64,000 nucleotides of DNA, taken from Kordiimonadaceae bacterium (GTDB lineage: Bacteria; Pseudomonadota; Alphaproteobacteria; Sphingomonadales; Kordiimonadaceae). Every line of letters begins with the position of its first letter. The first letter of the stretch is position 1. A program made the position numbers and the translations under genes. Shown here piece after piece: positions 28,778 to 38,085 of the stretch. The DNA is taken from positions 930,001 through 994,000 of the forward strand of contig JAEPQB010000001.1 in the NCBI GenBank assembly GCA_017640725.1, written 5' to 3'. The notes under the pieces are model-generated. The model did not search any database and was not told where the DNA came from. It saw nothing but the letters and a program-made list of their open reading frames with translations.

Positions 28778-29176
28778 TTAATTACCAAGAATTTGACTGG
28801 CAACATTGATGTATTTGAGGCCCGCTTCTTTGGCTGAATCTACTGCCTCGTTGAGGGACATTGACTGGCGTACACTGGCAAGTTTGATAAGCATCGGCAA
28901 ATTGATACCTGCAATAACTTCAACCTTGCCCTTTTCCATGATGGATATTGCCAAATTCGACGGGGTGCCACCAAACATGTCGGTCAGGAGAACAACGCCG
29001 TCACCAGTGTCAACTGCTTTGACTGCATCCATGATTTCGACCCGGCGTTGTTCCATGTCATCATCAGGGCCAATACACACCGCCTGAATATTTTGCTGCG
29101 CCCCAACGACATGCTCTGTTGCTGCAATAAATTCTTCGGCCAAACGCCCATGGGTTACTAAAACCATCCCAATCAT
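28778..29176 (-). CDS. PTS EIIA component, mannose (fructose-type IIA-Man) family
   Basis: A 132-residue EIIA-Man-fold protein. His9 in GMVLVTHGRLAEEF is the phosphorylation site. VLLTDMFGGTPSNLAI and VIAGINLPMLIKLAS are family-typical. It is a stand-alone IIA without IIB, IIC or IID neighbours, so it probably signals rather than transports; in Rhizobia a homologue (ManX/EIIA-Man) works with HPr and PTS-Ntr. It lies between rapZ and ptsH. Confidence 0.93.
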   Translation of the reverse strand: MIGMVLVTHGRLAEEFIAATEHVVGAQQNIQAVCIGPDDDMEQRRVEIMDAVKAVDTGDGVVLLTDMFGGTPSNLAISIMEKGKVEVIAGINLPMLIKLASVRQSMSLNEAVDSAKEAGLKYINVASQILGN

Positions 29177-29200
29177 AGTTTTCTTATTCCTCGCGAACGA

Positions 29201-30109
29201 TTACCGACTTGCCAACTCACGGTGAAACAGATTTACGGCCAGTCCGTCAACTGCCATTTGTCCGGCCACCGCTTCAGCTGTTGCCACTGAACGATGCTGA
29301 CCGCCTGTGCAACCAAATGCAATGGTTAAATATGCTTTCCCTTCCGCCTGGTAGCGCGGCATGAGAAAGCTGAGCAGATCCTGAACGCGCTCCACAAAGG
29401 GATTAAAGGCGTCATCTGCACGAACATAATTTGATACTGCGTCCTCGCGTCCGGTCAACGGTTTCAACTCTGGAACATAATGAGGGTTTCGCAGAAAGCG
29501 AACGTCAAACACAAGGTCTGCATCACGCGGCGCACCATGAGCAAAGCCGAAAGACATGAAAGTGACGATGAGGTCATCTGATTCTTTCGCAAAGCGCCGA
29601 AGGATAATACGCCTTGTTTCCGCACCGGTTCGGCTGCTTGTATCGAGAATTCCGTCAATGTGCTCGCGCACAATGGTCATCAAATCCCGTTCCTGGCGTA
29701 TCGCCGCTCGCAGCAATTTGCCGTCACTCAACGGATGAGGCCGACGTGTTTCAGAAAACCTTTGTGTCAGGACATCGTCAGACGCGTCCATGAATAAAAC
29801 ATGCAAACGCAACTCTTTTCGCTTCTTCAGCCTCGCCTGTACTTCGACAAACTTTTCCGGGGAGAAATGAAGCGTTCGCGAATCAACGCCAATTACAAGC
29901 GGGCGGGTGGGATCGTCTTTGCTTTGGTCGTCGACCAATGTCTCGATCAGTGTGAGAGGTAAATTGTCTACTGCGTGAAAACCGATGTCTTCAAAGGCGT
30001 GAAGTGCTGCAGATTTACCGGCACCTGATAGCCCGGTGACGATCACAAGTTGGAGTTTGTCTTTTTCGCTACCAACACTTTTCAGGTCGCCTTTGACTTC
30101 ATCCGCCAT
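29201..30109 (-). CDS. rapZ: RapZ / YvcJ-family nucleotide-binding protein
   Basis: A 302-residue P-loop protein: VIVTGLSGAGKSAALHAFEDIGFHAVDNLP at the N-terminus, VDSRTLHFS, FMDASDDVLTQRFSETRRPHPL, and the C-terminal IAFGCTGGQHRSVATAE. In enterobacteria RapZ binds RNA and controls GlmS; in other bacteria the role is less clear. It is placed between hprK and the EIIA gene, the usual alphaproteobacterial order. Confidence 0.94.
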   Translation of the reverse strand: MADEVKGDLKSVGSEKDKLQLVIVTGLSGAGKSAALHAFEDIGFHAVDNLPLTLIETLVDDQSKDDPTRPLVIGVDSRTLHFSPEKFVEVQARLKKRKELRLHVLFMDASDDVLTQRFSETRRPHPLSDGKLLRAAIRQERDLMTIVREHIDGILDTSSRTGAETRRIILRRFAKESDDLIVTFMSFGFAHGAPRDADLVFDVRFLRNPHYVPELKPLTGREDAVSNYVRADDAFNPFVERVQDLLSFLMPRYQAEGKAYLTIAFGCTGGQHRSVATAEAVAGQMAVDGLAVNLFHRELASR

Positions 30110-30118
30110 ATGGTCCTC

Positions 30119-30553
30119 TCACCTTTCTGTGCGCCCAATGCTTAAAGGGTTGCTCGCAGCCAATTCTATTTTAAGTGGGGCGCTTTGTTCAAATGCATTT
30201 AACTTCATGATCGGAATTTTATGGCCACAAACTTCGGTTTCACACCCTTCGGGTAAGCGAGGAACATCTTGCGGTGAAACCAGGTCCACAACCAAATGCA
30301 GTCGCGTGGTTTTGAGTGCAGGCACTGATTGTATGCCGAGGCCTCTTACCTCCAGCAGCCCGTACAACTCGTCGGGCGCACTGGCAACCGGGGCCCGGCT
30401 GCCTGGTCTAACAAAATACTGATCGTCTGCAATGAGTGTTGCACCCCGGTCAATCAGACGAAAAGCGAGGTCAGACTTCCCGCAACCGGAAGGGCCACGC
30501 AGCAGCACACCTGCGCCAGAGACATCAACTATTGTTCCGTGATGAGATTGCAC
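30119..30553 (-). CDS. hprK: HPr kinase, short alphaproteobacterial form
   Basis: A 144-residue protein that equals only the C-terminal kinase half of Firmicute HprK/P (about 310 residues). The P-loop is LLRGPSGCGKSDLAFRL and the signature LLEVRGLGIQSV is present. The N-terminal domain is absent, as known for alphaproteobacterial HprK, so the short length is not a truncation. Expected target: Ser51 of the HPr encoded nearby. It follows chvG by 34 bases. Confidence 0.93.
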   Translation of the reverse strand: MQSHHGTIVDVSGAGVLLRGPSGCGKSDLAFRLIDRGATLIADDQYFVRPGSRAPVASAPDELYGLLEVRGLGIQSVPALKTTRLHLVVDLVSPQDVPRLPEGCETEVCGHKIPIMKLNAFEQSAPLKIELAASNPLSIGRTER

Positions 30554-30587
30554 ACATCGTCCCCACCTGCATCCACCTCGTTTGAGG

Positions 30588-32264
30588 TTAAGCGGGTGCG
30601 AGCGGCAAAGTCACGCTAAATCTTGCGCCCCGAGTGCCGCCATCGTCGGCAAGAATATTCTCAACCGTAATGGTACCTTCGTGCGCCTCGATAACCTGCC
30701 GCGAAATGGCGAGACCAAGGCCCGAATGGCTACCAAACTGCTCGCTGGAAGGCCGTTCAGAATAAAACCTCTTAAAGACCTTCTCTTCCAAACCACCAGG
30801 AACGCCGGGCCCTTCATCTTCGACCGTCAATGTCACCCAACGGTTTTTAACAGCCAGAGACACAAACACTGTGCCACCTTCCGGGCTAAAGCTAATCGCA
30901 TTGTCGATCAGGTTCCGCCACACCTGACTAAGCCGCGCTTCTATTCCTTTTACCAAATATACGCCGGCTTCATCATCTTTGAATTGAACTGAAACAGTCT
31001 CGCATTTGCCCGTGGTTTTGTAGGCGTCAACAAGCGTGGTTAGCATGACAGCCAAATCGATATCACGGGCGTGCCCCCGCGTCAGCTCCGCGTCCAGCCT
31101 TGACGCGTCTGAAATATCCGTAATCAGGCGGTCGATGCGTTTCACATCATCTTCCAGAATGTCCAGAAGCTTTTCGCGCACGTCTGGTTTGTCTGTCCTT
31201 TGTATGGTTTCAAGTGCGCTGCGCATGCTGGAAAGCGGGTTTTTGATCTCGTGGGCCACATCAGCGGCAAACGCTTCAACCGCATCTATCTGATTGTAGA
31301 GGGCCCCAGTCATGTCTGAGAGCGAACGGGACAAATCACCAATTTCATCTCGGCGGTGAGCAAACTCGGGAATACTTTCTTCACGACCAATGCCCCGGCG
31401 CACACGTTCTGCAGCACGCGCCAGCACCCTGATCGGGCGCACGAGTGTCCGCCCCAGAAAAAACGACAAAAGCACGGTTAAGGCAAATGCACCAAAAAAG
31501 ACTTTTACCGTCAGCATCTGCTCACTGCGCACGATTGCATCAATGTCGTCGGTTTGCGCCGTGAGCAGCATTGCACCGAGAACGCGCCGGAACCTTTGCA
31601 CGGGCACTGCAACATTGATGATCAACTCACCATCATCACGCTGACGCAACTGGGTCGTAAGGGCGCCAGCGAGCGCACTTTGTACTTCTTCCAGTTCTTC
31701 GGCACGAACTGTTGGCCGATCAATGTTTTCTGGCGCGGAAATATCTTTGGTGATGGTATCCAGAATATTGTGCAACCAATCGACCATTTGCTCTCGCACA
31801 CCCGGCTGGTAATCAAGTTGGCGCAGGGGTTCTTCAACGAGCTCTTTCTCACCGGCAAGGAAAAGGCTGTCAGCGATCATGCCGCCGTTGGTGGAAAACA
31901 AGCGTGCGCGATTGTCGGTTGGCCCTACAAGCCGGACAATAATTTGCCGCGCTTGCGGCAGATCGATATCGGTCGATTCTGGCCCCGCAACTGCAGACTC
32001 GCCGAGTGCACCTGCAATGATGCTGGCTTGCACTGACAGCGCATCCGTTCGGGCTTCAATTAAGTTCTGTTTGAATTCATTAAGGTAGAGAACGCTGCCA
32101 ACTAGAATCACCAGCGCGATGGCGTTGACAAACATGATGCGCCCCATGAGAGGCGACACCCCGCGCGTATAGTGGCGCGGAGGCATGGCTTTCTTGTCTT
32201 TCACCCGCTTTGGAGAATCAGATGATAAGGAAATCGATTCTAGATTGCTTACGTCATCGGCCAC
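30588..32264 (-). CDS. chvG: ChvG-type envelope-stress sensor histidine kinase
   Basis: A 558-residue kinase. Two transmembrane helices (about 42-62 and 252-272) flank a periplasmic stimulus-sensing domain of about 190 residues. HAMP follows, then DHp AFAADVAHEIKNPLSS with His338 and an intact ATPase domain (NLIDNAISFSPEGGTVF, VEDEGPGVPGG, GSHSGLGLAISRQVIEAHEG). It is 15 bases downstream of chvI. In Agrobacterium, Sinorhizobium and Caulobacter, ChvG/ExoS responds to acid and cell-wall stress. Confidence 0.92.
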   Translation of the reverse strand: MADDVSNLESISLSSDSPKRVKDKKAMPPRHYTRGVSPLMGRIMFVNAIALVILVGSVLYLNEFKQNLIEARTDALSVQASIIAGALGESAVAGPESTDIDLPQARQIIVRLVGPTDNRARLFSTNGGMIADSLFLAGEKELVEEPLRQLDYQPGVREQMVDWLHNILDTITKDISAPENIDRPTVRAEELEEVQSALAGALTTQLRQRDDGELIINVAVPVQRFRRVLGAMLLTAQTDDIDAIVRSEQMLTVKVFFGAFALTVLLSFFLGRTLVRPIRVLARAAERVRRGIGREESIPEFAHRRDEIGDLSRSLSDMTGALYNQIDAVEAFAADVAHEIKNPLSSMRSALETIQRTDKPDVREKLLDILEDDVKRIDRLITDISDASRLDAELTRGHARDIDLAVMLTTLVDAYKTTGKCETVSVQFKDDEAGVYLVKGIEARLSQVWRNLIDNAISFSPEGGTVFVSLAVKNRWVTLTVEDEGPGVPGGLEEKVFKRFYSERPSSEQFGSHSGLGLAISRQVIEAHEGTITVENILADDGGTRGARFSVTLPLAPA

Positions 32265-32279
32265 GAGATTAGGGGCGCC

Positions 32280-32990
32280 TTACCCTTCTTTGTATCGATA
32301 GCCCACACCATAGAGCGTTTCAATTGCCGAAAACTCACCGTCAACGAGACGGAATTTTTTACGCAAACGCTTGATATGACTGTCGATCGTTCTGTCATCA
32401 ACATACACATCGTCAGTGTAAGCTGCGTCCATCAGTTGGTCACGGCTTTTTACATGTCCCGGGTGCTGGGCCAGCGTTTGCAGAATAAGAAACTCTGTCA
32501 CCGTTAGGGTGACATCCCGTTCTTCCCAGGTGACCCGGTGGCGCATTGGGTCCAACACCAGATTACCACGCACCATTACTTCTTCTTCGTCGATGGCGTC
32601 TTCCGCCTCACCGTTAGGGGTGTTCATATCCATTCGGCGCAGCAAAGCGCGGATGCGCTCAATCAAAAGACGCTGGGAAAACGGTTTGCCGATATAATCA
32701 TCGGCCCCCATGCGAAGACCTAGCAGCTGATCGATTTCTTCATCCTTGGACGTCAGAAAAATAACCGGCATCGTGGTAACTTCCCGGAGCTTGCGCAGAA
32801 GCTCCATGCCATCCATGCGCGGCATCTTAATATCCAGTACCGCAAGGTCCGCTGGGTTTTTGGAGAGAGCATCCCACGCTTTTTGACCATCCGGATAGGT
32901 GCGCACCCGAAAGCCTTCAGCTTCCAGGGCGATTGTTACAGAAGTCAAAATGTTGCGGTCATCATCAACCAGCGCAATGGTGGCAGTCAT
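32280..32990 (-). CDS. chvI: ChvI-type OmpR-family response regulator
   Basis: A 236-residue regulator. The receiver has LVDDDRN, phospho-acceptor Asp53 ([17 protein letters not shown]) and Lys in [27 protein letters not shown]. The OmpR winged helix ends with [20 protein letters not shown] and [21 protein letters not shown] ribosome site precedes the start on the minus strand. It is divergent from pckA, a regulatory target of ChvI in Rhizobia, across a 379-base gap. Confidence 0.94.
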   Translation of the reverse strand: MTATIALVDDDRNILTSVTIALEAEGFRVRTYPDGQKAWDALSKNPADLAVLDIKMPRMDGMELLRKLREVTTMPVIFLTSKDEEIDQLLGLRMGADDYIGKPFSQRLLIERIRALLRRMDMNTPNGEAEDAIDEEEVMVRGNLVLDPMRHRVTWEERDVTLTVTEFLILQTLAQHPGHVKSRDQLMDAAYTDDVYVDDRTIDSHIKRLRKKFRLVDGEFSAIETLYGVGYRYKEG

Positions 32991-33369
32991 AAACTCCCCC
33001 TCTTTGTCCCTATTCCGCCCGGAAGGGCGTTAGTAGATTGAAATATAATCATTCCTTGCCCGGAGTACAGGCTTGCTTCCTTCGGTAGGCCTGATTTGAG
33101 ACCAAAAAAAGGCATAGGGGTGGCATTAGTTTGATTCATTCCTGACCAAAAAGTCCAGAATTCATAATAGTTTATGACAGCGTTATCATTTTGAAATCAC
33201 TGAGATTCTGGTTGATTTCCGCCCTTCTTTCCGCAAGCTTGTCGCCCATTCCCGGGAAGGGTCGGGTCACTTTTGGGAGCTGTGATCGCGCAAGGCAATG
33301 CAGCACCCACTCCGGCGGGATTGTCACAGCAATTTTCGCCACCAAAAATTCACGTTGGAGGACAAGACG
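32991..33369. other. chvI-pckA intergenic region
   Basis: A 379-base gap between divergent chvI and pckA must hold both promoters. I see a small hairpin CGCCC-GGAA-GGGCG at 33017-33030 in the chvI leader, a TATAAT at 33044-33049, and a CAGGC/GCCTG arm pair at about 33068-33093. None can be assigned with confidence. Short frames here have no recognisable product. Confidence 0.4.
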
Positions 33370-34989
33370 TTGCAAGTCTTTGGTGCCTGTCACAGTACAG
33401 TCAGTCTCGATGCCCAGGGCATCACCGAAACAGGAAATCAATATTGGAATCTGGGCACCGCCCAACTTTATGAGGAAGCGATTCGCCGCGGGGAAGGCAA
33501 AATGGCCAAGGATGGCCCCCTTGTTGTCAAAACCGGCGACAAGACAGGTCGCTCTGCGAATGACAAATTCACCGTCCGCGACGACATGACCGAAAACACG
33601 GTTGATTGGGGCAAAGTGAATTGCCCGATGACAACCGACCATTTCGATGTGATCCACAATGCATTCCTTGACCATATGAAAGGCAAGGACCTGTTCGTTC
33701 AGGATCTCTGGGGCGGTTCAGACCCCAACCACCGCATCGCTGTTCGCACTATCGGTGAGCTGGCATGGCACAGCCTGTTCTGCCGCACCATGCTTGTGCG
33801 CCCAGAAGACGGTGAGCTTGACGGTATGGCGCCGCAGTTTACTGTCATCAACCTGCCTAGCTTCAAAGCAGACCCGGAGACCATGGGCTGCAACAGCGAA
33901 ACGGTGATTGCCGTCAACTTCAAAAAAGGCCTGGTGCTTATTGGCGGCACCCAGTATGCGGGCGAGAACAAAAAGTCTGTCTTCTCGATCCTGAATTACC
34001 TGCTGCCGGAAAAAGGCATCATGCCAATGCACTGTTCTGCGAACATTGGCCCCGATGGTGATGTGGCAATTTTCTTCGGCCTGTCGGGCACTGGCAAAAC
34101 AACCCTGTCTGCAGACAGCAGCCGCACCCTGATCGGCGATGATGAGCATGGCTGGTCAGACGACAGCGTCTTCAACTTTGAAGGCGGTTGTTACGCCAAG
34201 ATGATCAACCTCTCAGCAGAGGCAGAGCCCGAAATTTACGCCACGTCCAAGCGTTTTGGTACTGTGATCGAAAACGTTGTGATGGATGAGGAAACCCGCG
34301 AGCTGGATTTCGACGACAATACGCTCGCCGAAAACACTCGCGCTGCTTATCCTATTCACTTTATTCCAAACACGTCTGAAAAGAACCGTGGCGGCAAACC
34401 AACGAACATCATCATGCTGACCGCTGATGCGTTTGGTGTTTTGCCTCCAATCGCGCGCCTGACGCCAGAGCAAGCCATGTATCACTTCCTGAGCGGATAC
34501 ACAGCGAAAGTGGCAGGCACTGAGATTGGCGTGAAAGAACCACAGGCAACCTTCTCAACCTGTTTCGGCGCGCCCTTTATGCCGCGCCACCCCAGTGTGT
34601 ATGGTGACCTGCTGCGCAAAAAAATCGCGGAAGGCGGCGTGAATTGTTGGCTTGTGAACACGGGCTGGACCGGCGGCGTTTACGGTGTTGGCCATCGCAT
34701 GCCGATTAAAGACACGCGTGCTTTGTTGCACGCCGCGCTCGATGGCAGCCTGAACGCGGCCCCCATGCGCATTGACGAAAACTTCGGCTTCGAAGTGCCT
34801 GTGCAAGTACCGGGCGTGGATGAAAAAATCCTCACACCGCGTGAAACTTGGGCAGACAAAGCCGCCTATGATGAAAAAGCGCAGTATCTGGTGGACCTGT
34901 TCCTCAAGAACTTTGAAACCTTCGCGGCCCACGTTGATGCCAACGTGCTGGCAGCTGCGCCAGGTCAGGTTCAGCGCGCCGCAGAGTAA
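33370..34989 (+). CDS. pckA: Phosphoenolpyruvate carboxykinase (ATP)
   Basis: A 539-residue enzyme converting oxaloacetate and ATP to PEP at the start of gluconeogenesis. It shows [32 protein letters not shown], the kinase loop [38 protein letters not shown] and [18 protein letters not shown] choose TTG 33370 as start: GGAGG at 33357-33361 is eight bases upstream and the length then fits the family. An upstream ATG at 33298 would add 24 residues unlike any PEPCK. Confidence 0.96.
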   Translation: MQVFGACHSTVSLDAQGITETGNQYWNLGTAQLYEEAIRRGEGKMAKDGPLVVKTGDKTGRSANDKFTVRDDMTENTVDWGKVNCPMTTDHFDVIHNAFLDHMKGKDLFVQDLWGGSDPNHRIAVRTIGELAWHSLFCRTMLVRPEDGELDGMAPQFTVINLPSFKADPETMGCNSETVIAVNFKKGLVLIGGTQYAGENKKSVFSILNYLLPEKGIMPMHCSANIGPDGDVAIFFGLSGTGKTTLSADSSRTLIGDDEHGWSDDSVFNFEGGCYAKMINLSAEAEPEIYATSKRFGTVIENVVMDEETRELDFDDNTLAENTRAAYPIHFIPNTSEKNRGGKPTNIIMLTADAFGVLPPIARLTPEQAMYHFLSGYTAKVAGTEIGVKEPQATFSTCFGAPFMPRHPSVYGDLLRKKIAEGGVNCWLVNTGWTGGVYGVGHRMPIKDTRALLHAALDGSLNAAPMRIDENFGFEVPVQVPGVDEKILTPRETWADKAAYDEKAQYLVDLFLKNFETFAAHVDANVLAAAPGQVQRAAE

Positions 34990-35010
34990 GTTGCTTAACA
35001 GAGGGTTGGA

Positions 35011-35035
35011 AGGGCGCTTTTGGCGCCCTTTTTTT
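35011..35035 (+). terminator. Rho-independent terminator of pckA
   Basis: A 7-bp stem AGGGCGC/GCGCCCT with loop TTTTG is followed by seven T. It touches the stop of the convergent TerB-like gene at 35034, whose transcript may use the same hairpin less well. Confidence 0.9.
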
Positions 35036-35495
35036 ATGCACTCACCTCAGCTTCAACTTCGTGCTTCAGGGTCACACGGTCACGCGGGGAAACGCCCAAA
35101 AGGCCGGATACTTTCGCCAGCACATTGGCCTCAAAATTGTCGATATGATTGTCCGCGAGCGCCACACGCCACAACAGTTTGACTATCGCCTGCCGGCCTT
35201 GCTGATCCAGTTCGTTGGTGATGGTGCGGGTGAAGGCATAGAGGCAGGTTGCATCTTCCTGGCTTTTCTCTGCGCGCTCCAGAATTTCATGCGCCAGCGT
35301 TTCACCGAGGCCAAAATGGTCCTGCAAATTGGCGATCAGCGCAATCCGCTCCTCGGCGCTGAAGTCGCCGTCAGCTTTAGACACCTGCACCAAAAGCGCA
35401 GCGGTTGCGAGCGCAAGGCCTTCGTCGGCGCTGTCTTCATCCGCTGTTTCGCGGCCAAAAAGTTTGCTGAATTTGTCAAACATGCTGTCGCCCAT
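35034..35495 (-). CDS. TerB-family protein
   Basis: A 153-residue all-helical cytoplasmic protein. ALATAALLVQVSKADGDFSAEERIALIANLQDHFGL and LLWRVALADNHIDNFEANVLAKVSGLLGV give two acidic helix-turn repeats like those of TerB, a metal-ion-binding fold first seen in tellurite-resistance operons. Isolated TerB genes usually lie outside ter operons and have no proven function. It is convergent with pckA. Confidence 0.83.
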   Translation of the reverse strand: MGDSMFDKFSKLFGRETADEDSADEGLALATAALLVQVSKADGDFSAEERIALIANLQDHFGLGETLAHEILERAEKSQEDATCLYAFTRTITNELDQQGRQAIVKLLWRVALADNHIDNFEANVLAKVSGLLGVSPRDRVTLKHEVEAEVSA

Positions 35496-35587
35496 ACTGA
35501 AAACTCGTTGTTTTCACCAATATAGGGGTGCGCACCAACTGTGTCCACCGCAGGCGCGCCAGCGGGTGGCCCGAGAGCGACCAACTG

Positions 35588-36265
35588 TTAGAGGTTTGGT
35601 CCAACACTTAATGCTAGCAGGCGGGAAATATGCGCAAACGGTCGGCCGCTTTCCGCAGACCACTCATTGAAGGCCGCTTGCACTTTCTGCTGCGCCGCTT
35701 TGCCCGTCGGGGTTTTGTCCACCACCCCTTCACGCACCAGTCCAGCGACCACATCACGGCCCATGACCCAGCCATCTTTGCCAAGGAAGCGGAGGAAATA
35801 TTGCGCTGTAGCGCCCCCCAATCGGCTGCCACGTTTGTGCAGCATCTGCAGCAGGCCAACAAAGTCTGTCATTGGCCACTCGGCAATGCACTTTGCGGCA
35901 CTGCCATACTCGTCCTCCAAGTCACAAAGCATGATGGCGTTATCGCGCACGGTCTGGATTTTCATGCCATTGCGCACAATGCGTGTGTCTTTGAGAAGAT
36001 AATCAAGGTCTTCATCAGACATGAATTTCCAGCGTACGGGCACAAAGCCTTCAAACGCTTCTTCAAACCCCGGCCATTTGTTTTCAATCACTTTCCAATT
36101 GAAGCCAGCCTGAAATATTGCCTTGGTCATGCCCGCCAGAATGCGATCATCACTCAAGCCCGCAATATCCTCTGGCGCCATAATCGTTGGCATCATGTCT
36201 TCAATCACGTCGCGGCTGCCACGATGCTCGGCCGCCAAATCAAAAAGTTCGTCAACACTTCGCAT
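35588..36265 (-). CDS. DNA-3-methyladenine glycosylase I (Tag)-like protein
   Basis: A 225-residue helical protein with Tag-family features: DRILAGMTKAIFQAGFNWKVIENKWPGFEEAFEGF near residues 40-75, KIQTVRDNAIML, and the C-terminal GKDGWVMGRDVVAGLVREG region. The conserved FxAGF-W motif of methyladenine glycosylases is seen, but the zinc-binding Cys/His set of E. coli Tag is not evident. Its role in removing alkylated bases is inferred from family. It stands alone on the minus strand. Confidence 0.7.
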   Translation of the reverse strand: MRSVDELFDLAAEHRGSRDVIEDMMPTIMAPEDIAGLSDDRILAGMTKAIFQAGFNWKVIENKWPGFEEAFEGFVPVRWKFMSDEDLDYLLKDTRIVRNGMKIQTVRDNAIMLCDLEDEYGSAAKCIAEWPMTDFVGLLQMLHKRGSRLGGATAQYFLRFLGKDGWVMGRDVVAGLVREGVVDKTPTGKAAQQKVQAAFNEWSAESGRPFAHISRLLALSVGPNL

Positions 36266-36489
36266 GAAGACCTCCGTACCTGATTAATGAGATCATAGGA
36301 AAACCGTTTGAGTGGGTCCAGAAAGACAAAGCGCATTTTGCGGTGCAAAAATGCTGATGGCCGGTTCATAAAGCGGCAAGTTACCTGAGCTTGCCTCTTG
36401 AATTTAGGAAGCCAATAGACCACATTGCGGCGCTCTGGCGGTCACCGTCGGTAAAGACTTTTTTATGATTGTTCTGTAAGCTCCACTTT

Positions 36490-36996
36490 ATGCCTAGTGA
36501 TCACATCCGCAGTTTTGGTTTCCCCCGCTGGGGCGAATACGGCAAAGACAAAGATGCCGAAGCTGTGCGCATGTGCGACTACACAGGATGTAATGAGCGC
36601 GGTGACCATCCTGCGCCCAAATCCCCTGGATCAAACGAGCGCTGGTATTTCTGCAGGCCTCATGCGGCTGAATACAATAGAAGCTGGGATTTTTTCGCAG
36701 GCATGAGCGACGAGGAAGCCAAGCGCCATATGCATGACAATAGTCAGTCGTCTGACGCGTTTGCCAGCGCGCGCACCTTTGAGTGGGGCGGCGCGCTTGA
36801 CGAAAACGGCTATTCCACCACCGAGCAGGCCGCGTTTGACACGCTTGAGCTCGACAGCGGCGCCGGCCAGGACCAGATTAAAAGCCAATACCGAAAGCTT
36901 GCAAAACTATTTCACCCGGACGCCAACCCGGGCGACCCGGCTGCCGCAGAGCGGTTCCATCAGATCCAAAGCGCTTACGACCTATTGAAAGAATAG
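36490..36996 (+). CDS. J-domain protein with N-terminal Cys/His segment
   Basis: A 168-residue protein from ATG 36490. The C-terminal third is a J domain (AFDTLELDSGAGQDQIKSQYRKLAKLFHPDANPGDPAAAERFHQIQSAYDLLKE) with an intact HPD loop, so it should stimulate a DnaK-type Hsp70. The N-terminal part carries CDYTGC, then WYFCRPHAAEYN, a possible metal-binding pair-of-pairs before the helical linker. Similar short DnaJ-like proteins occur in alphaproteobacteria; the client is unknown. Confidence 0.85.
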   Translation: MPSDHIRSFGFPRWGEYGKDKDAEAVRMCDYTGCNERGDHPAPKSPGSNERWYFCRPHAAEYNRSWDFFAGMSDEEAKRHMHDNSQSSDAFASARTFEWGGALDENGYSTTEQAAFDTLELDSGAGQDQIKSQYRKLAKLFHPDANPGDPAAAERFHQIQSAYDLLKE

Positions 36997-36998
36997 CT

Positions 36999-37661
36999 TC
37001 AAGCCATTTTTAGCGGACCAATTTGCTGGCCTTTTTCATCAAAATTTGCCGGGTTCAGCCATTTTGAAAAAGCCGCACTGACATTCGGCCAGTCTGCGTC
37101 GGTCACGGCATACCAGGCCGTGTCTCGGCTAACGCCCTTCACCACCATGTCGTTTCTGAAAACACCTTCAAACTGAAACCCGAATCTGATTGCTGCGCGC
37201 TTTGAGGCTTCATTGGCGTTGTTGCACTTCCATTCAAAACGGCGATAACCAAGATCATCAAACAGATGCTTCCCGAACAGATAGATTGCTTCGCTCGCTT
37301 CTCGTGTGCGCTGTAGTTTTGGGCTGAAAACAACGCAGCCAACCTCAGCGCTGCCATGCACTTCGCGAATACGCATAAAGCTGGCCATACCCAATACATC
37401 TTCGCCGCGACAGATCACCATGGTGCGCCAGCCGCGCTCGGCATTGGTAACGGCCAGCGCTTCTGCAAAAGCTATCTCGTCCTTGAACGGACCCATGGGA
37501 ATATAGTCCCACAAAGAAACATTCTGCGAACCGCAAATCGCTGCAAACAAACCAGTAAGGTGCTCTGATTCTCTGTAGGGTTCTAATCGGCAATACTGCC
37601 CTTCAAGAACATTGGCACCCGGCTCTTCACAGGGTTGCCAGTTTGCAAGCGATTGGTACAT
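36999..37661 (-). CDS. GNAT-family N-acetyltransferase (RimJ/RimL type)
   Basis: A 220-residue acetyltransferase. It has an N-terminal EGQYCRLEPYRESEHLTGLF, the central GMASFMRIREVHGSAEVGCVVFSPKLQRTREASEAIYLFGKHLFDDLGYRRFEWKC with acetyl-CoA-loop spacing, and NEASKRAAIRFGFQFEGVFRNDMVVKG. This pattern is typical of small-molecule or protein N-acetyltransferases of the RimJ group. Substrate unknown. Four bases separate it from the DUF1272 gene upstream on the same strand. Confidence 0.85.
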   Translation of the reverse strand: MYQSLANWQPCEEPGANVLEGQYCRLEPYRESEHLTGLFAAICGSQNVSLWDYIPMGPFKDEIAFAEALAVTNAERGWRTMVICRGEDVLGMASFMRIREVHGSAEVGCVVFSPKLQRTREASEAIYLFGKHLFDDLGYRRFEWKCNNANEASKRAAIRFGFQFEGVFRNDMVVKGVSRDTAWYAVTDADWPNVSAAFSKWLNPANFDEKGQQIGPLKMA

Positions 37662-37665
37662 GGGC

Positions 37666-37974
37666 CTATCTTTTCCTCGGTTTTACTCTTTTCACTTCAG
37701 CCGCGAAATGCAGGTGCGCCTCAATATCGACCGGTTTGAGAACACGCTCTGACGAGGGTGGTTGATGCGCGGTTGAAACACCTTTGCACCACTCCCTAGA
37801 CGGTCTGGTTGGCCGTTTGTTGAAACCGCCCCCACAATTCGGGCATACATTGTCCAAAACATCGGAAACACAGTCCACGCAAAAGGTGCACTCATACGAA
37901 CAGATCATCGCGTCATTGCTTTCACTGGGCAGGTCCGTATCGCAATGTTCGCAGTTGGGTTTCATCAACAACAT
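37666..37974 (-). CDS. DUF1272 Cys-rich small protein
   Basis: A 102-residue protein. The first 60 residues match DUF1272: KPNCEHCDTDLP, ICSYECTFCVDCVSDVL and VCPNCGGGF, eight Cys that could bind two zinc ions. The remainder is basic and low in complexity. The function of the family is unknown. It probably forms a pair with the GNAT gene just downstream. Confidence 0.85.
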   Translation of the reverse strand: MLLMKPNCEHCDTDLPSESNDAMICSYECTFCVDCVSDVLDNVCPNCGGGFNKRPTRPSREWCKGVSTAHQPPSSERVLKPVDIEAHLHFAAEVKRVKPRKR

Positions 37975-38085
37975 GGCTTTTCTTCCTCAAATCACATGGC
38001 TTTGCGCCGCCTCTTCATTGTCTCTATAGTGCGGCAATGTATTTGACTCGCGTTAAGTTTTGACAACAGCCAGAGGGGGCCAACT

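Noticed and set aside
30119-30553. hprK as a truncated pseudogene
   Set aside because: The short, kinase-only form with P-loop and signature is the normal alphaproteobacterial version.
33298-33369. Use of ATG 33298 as pckA start
   Set aside because: The 24 extra residues are unlike PEPCK, while TTG 33370 has a strong GGAGG at correct spacing and gives the usual length.
33172-33675. A 167-codon minus-strand frame at the pckA start
   Set aside because: It is antisense to the conserved N-terminus of PckA and lacks a ribosome site.
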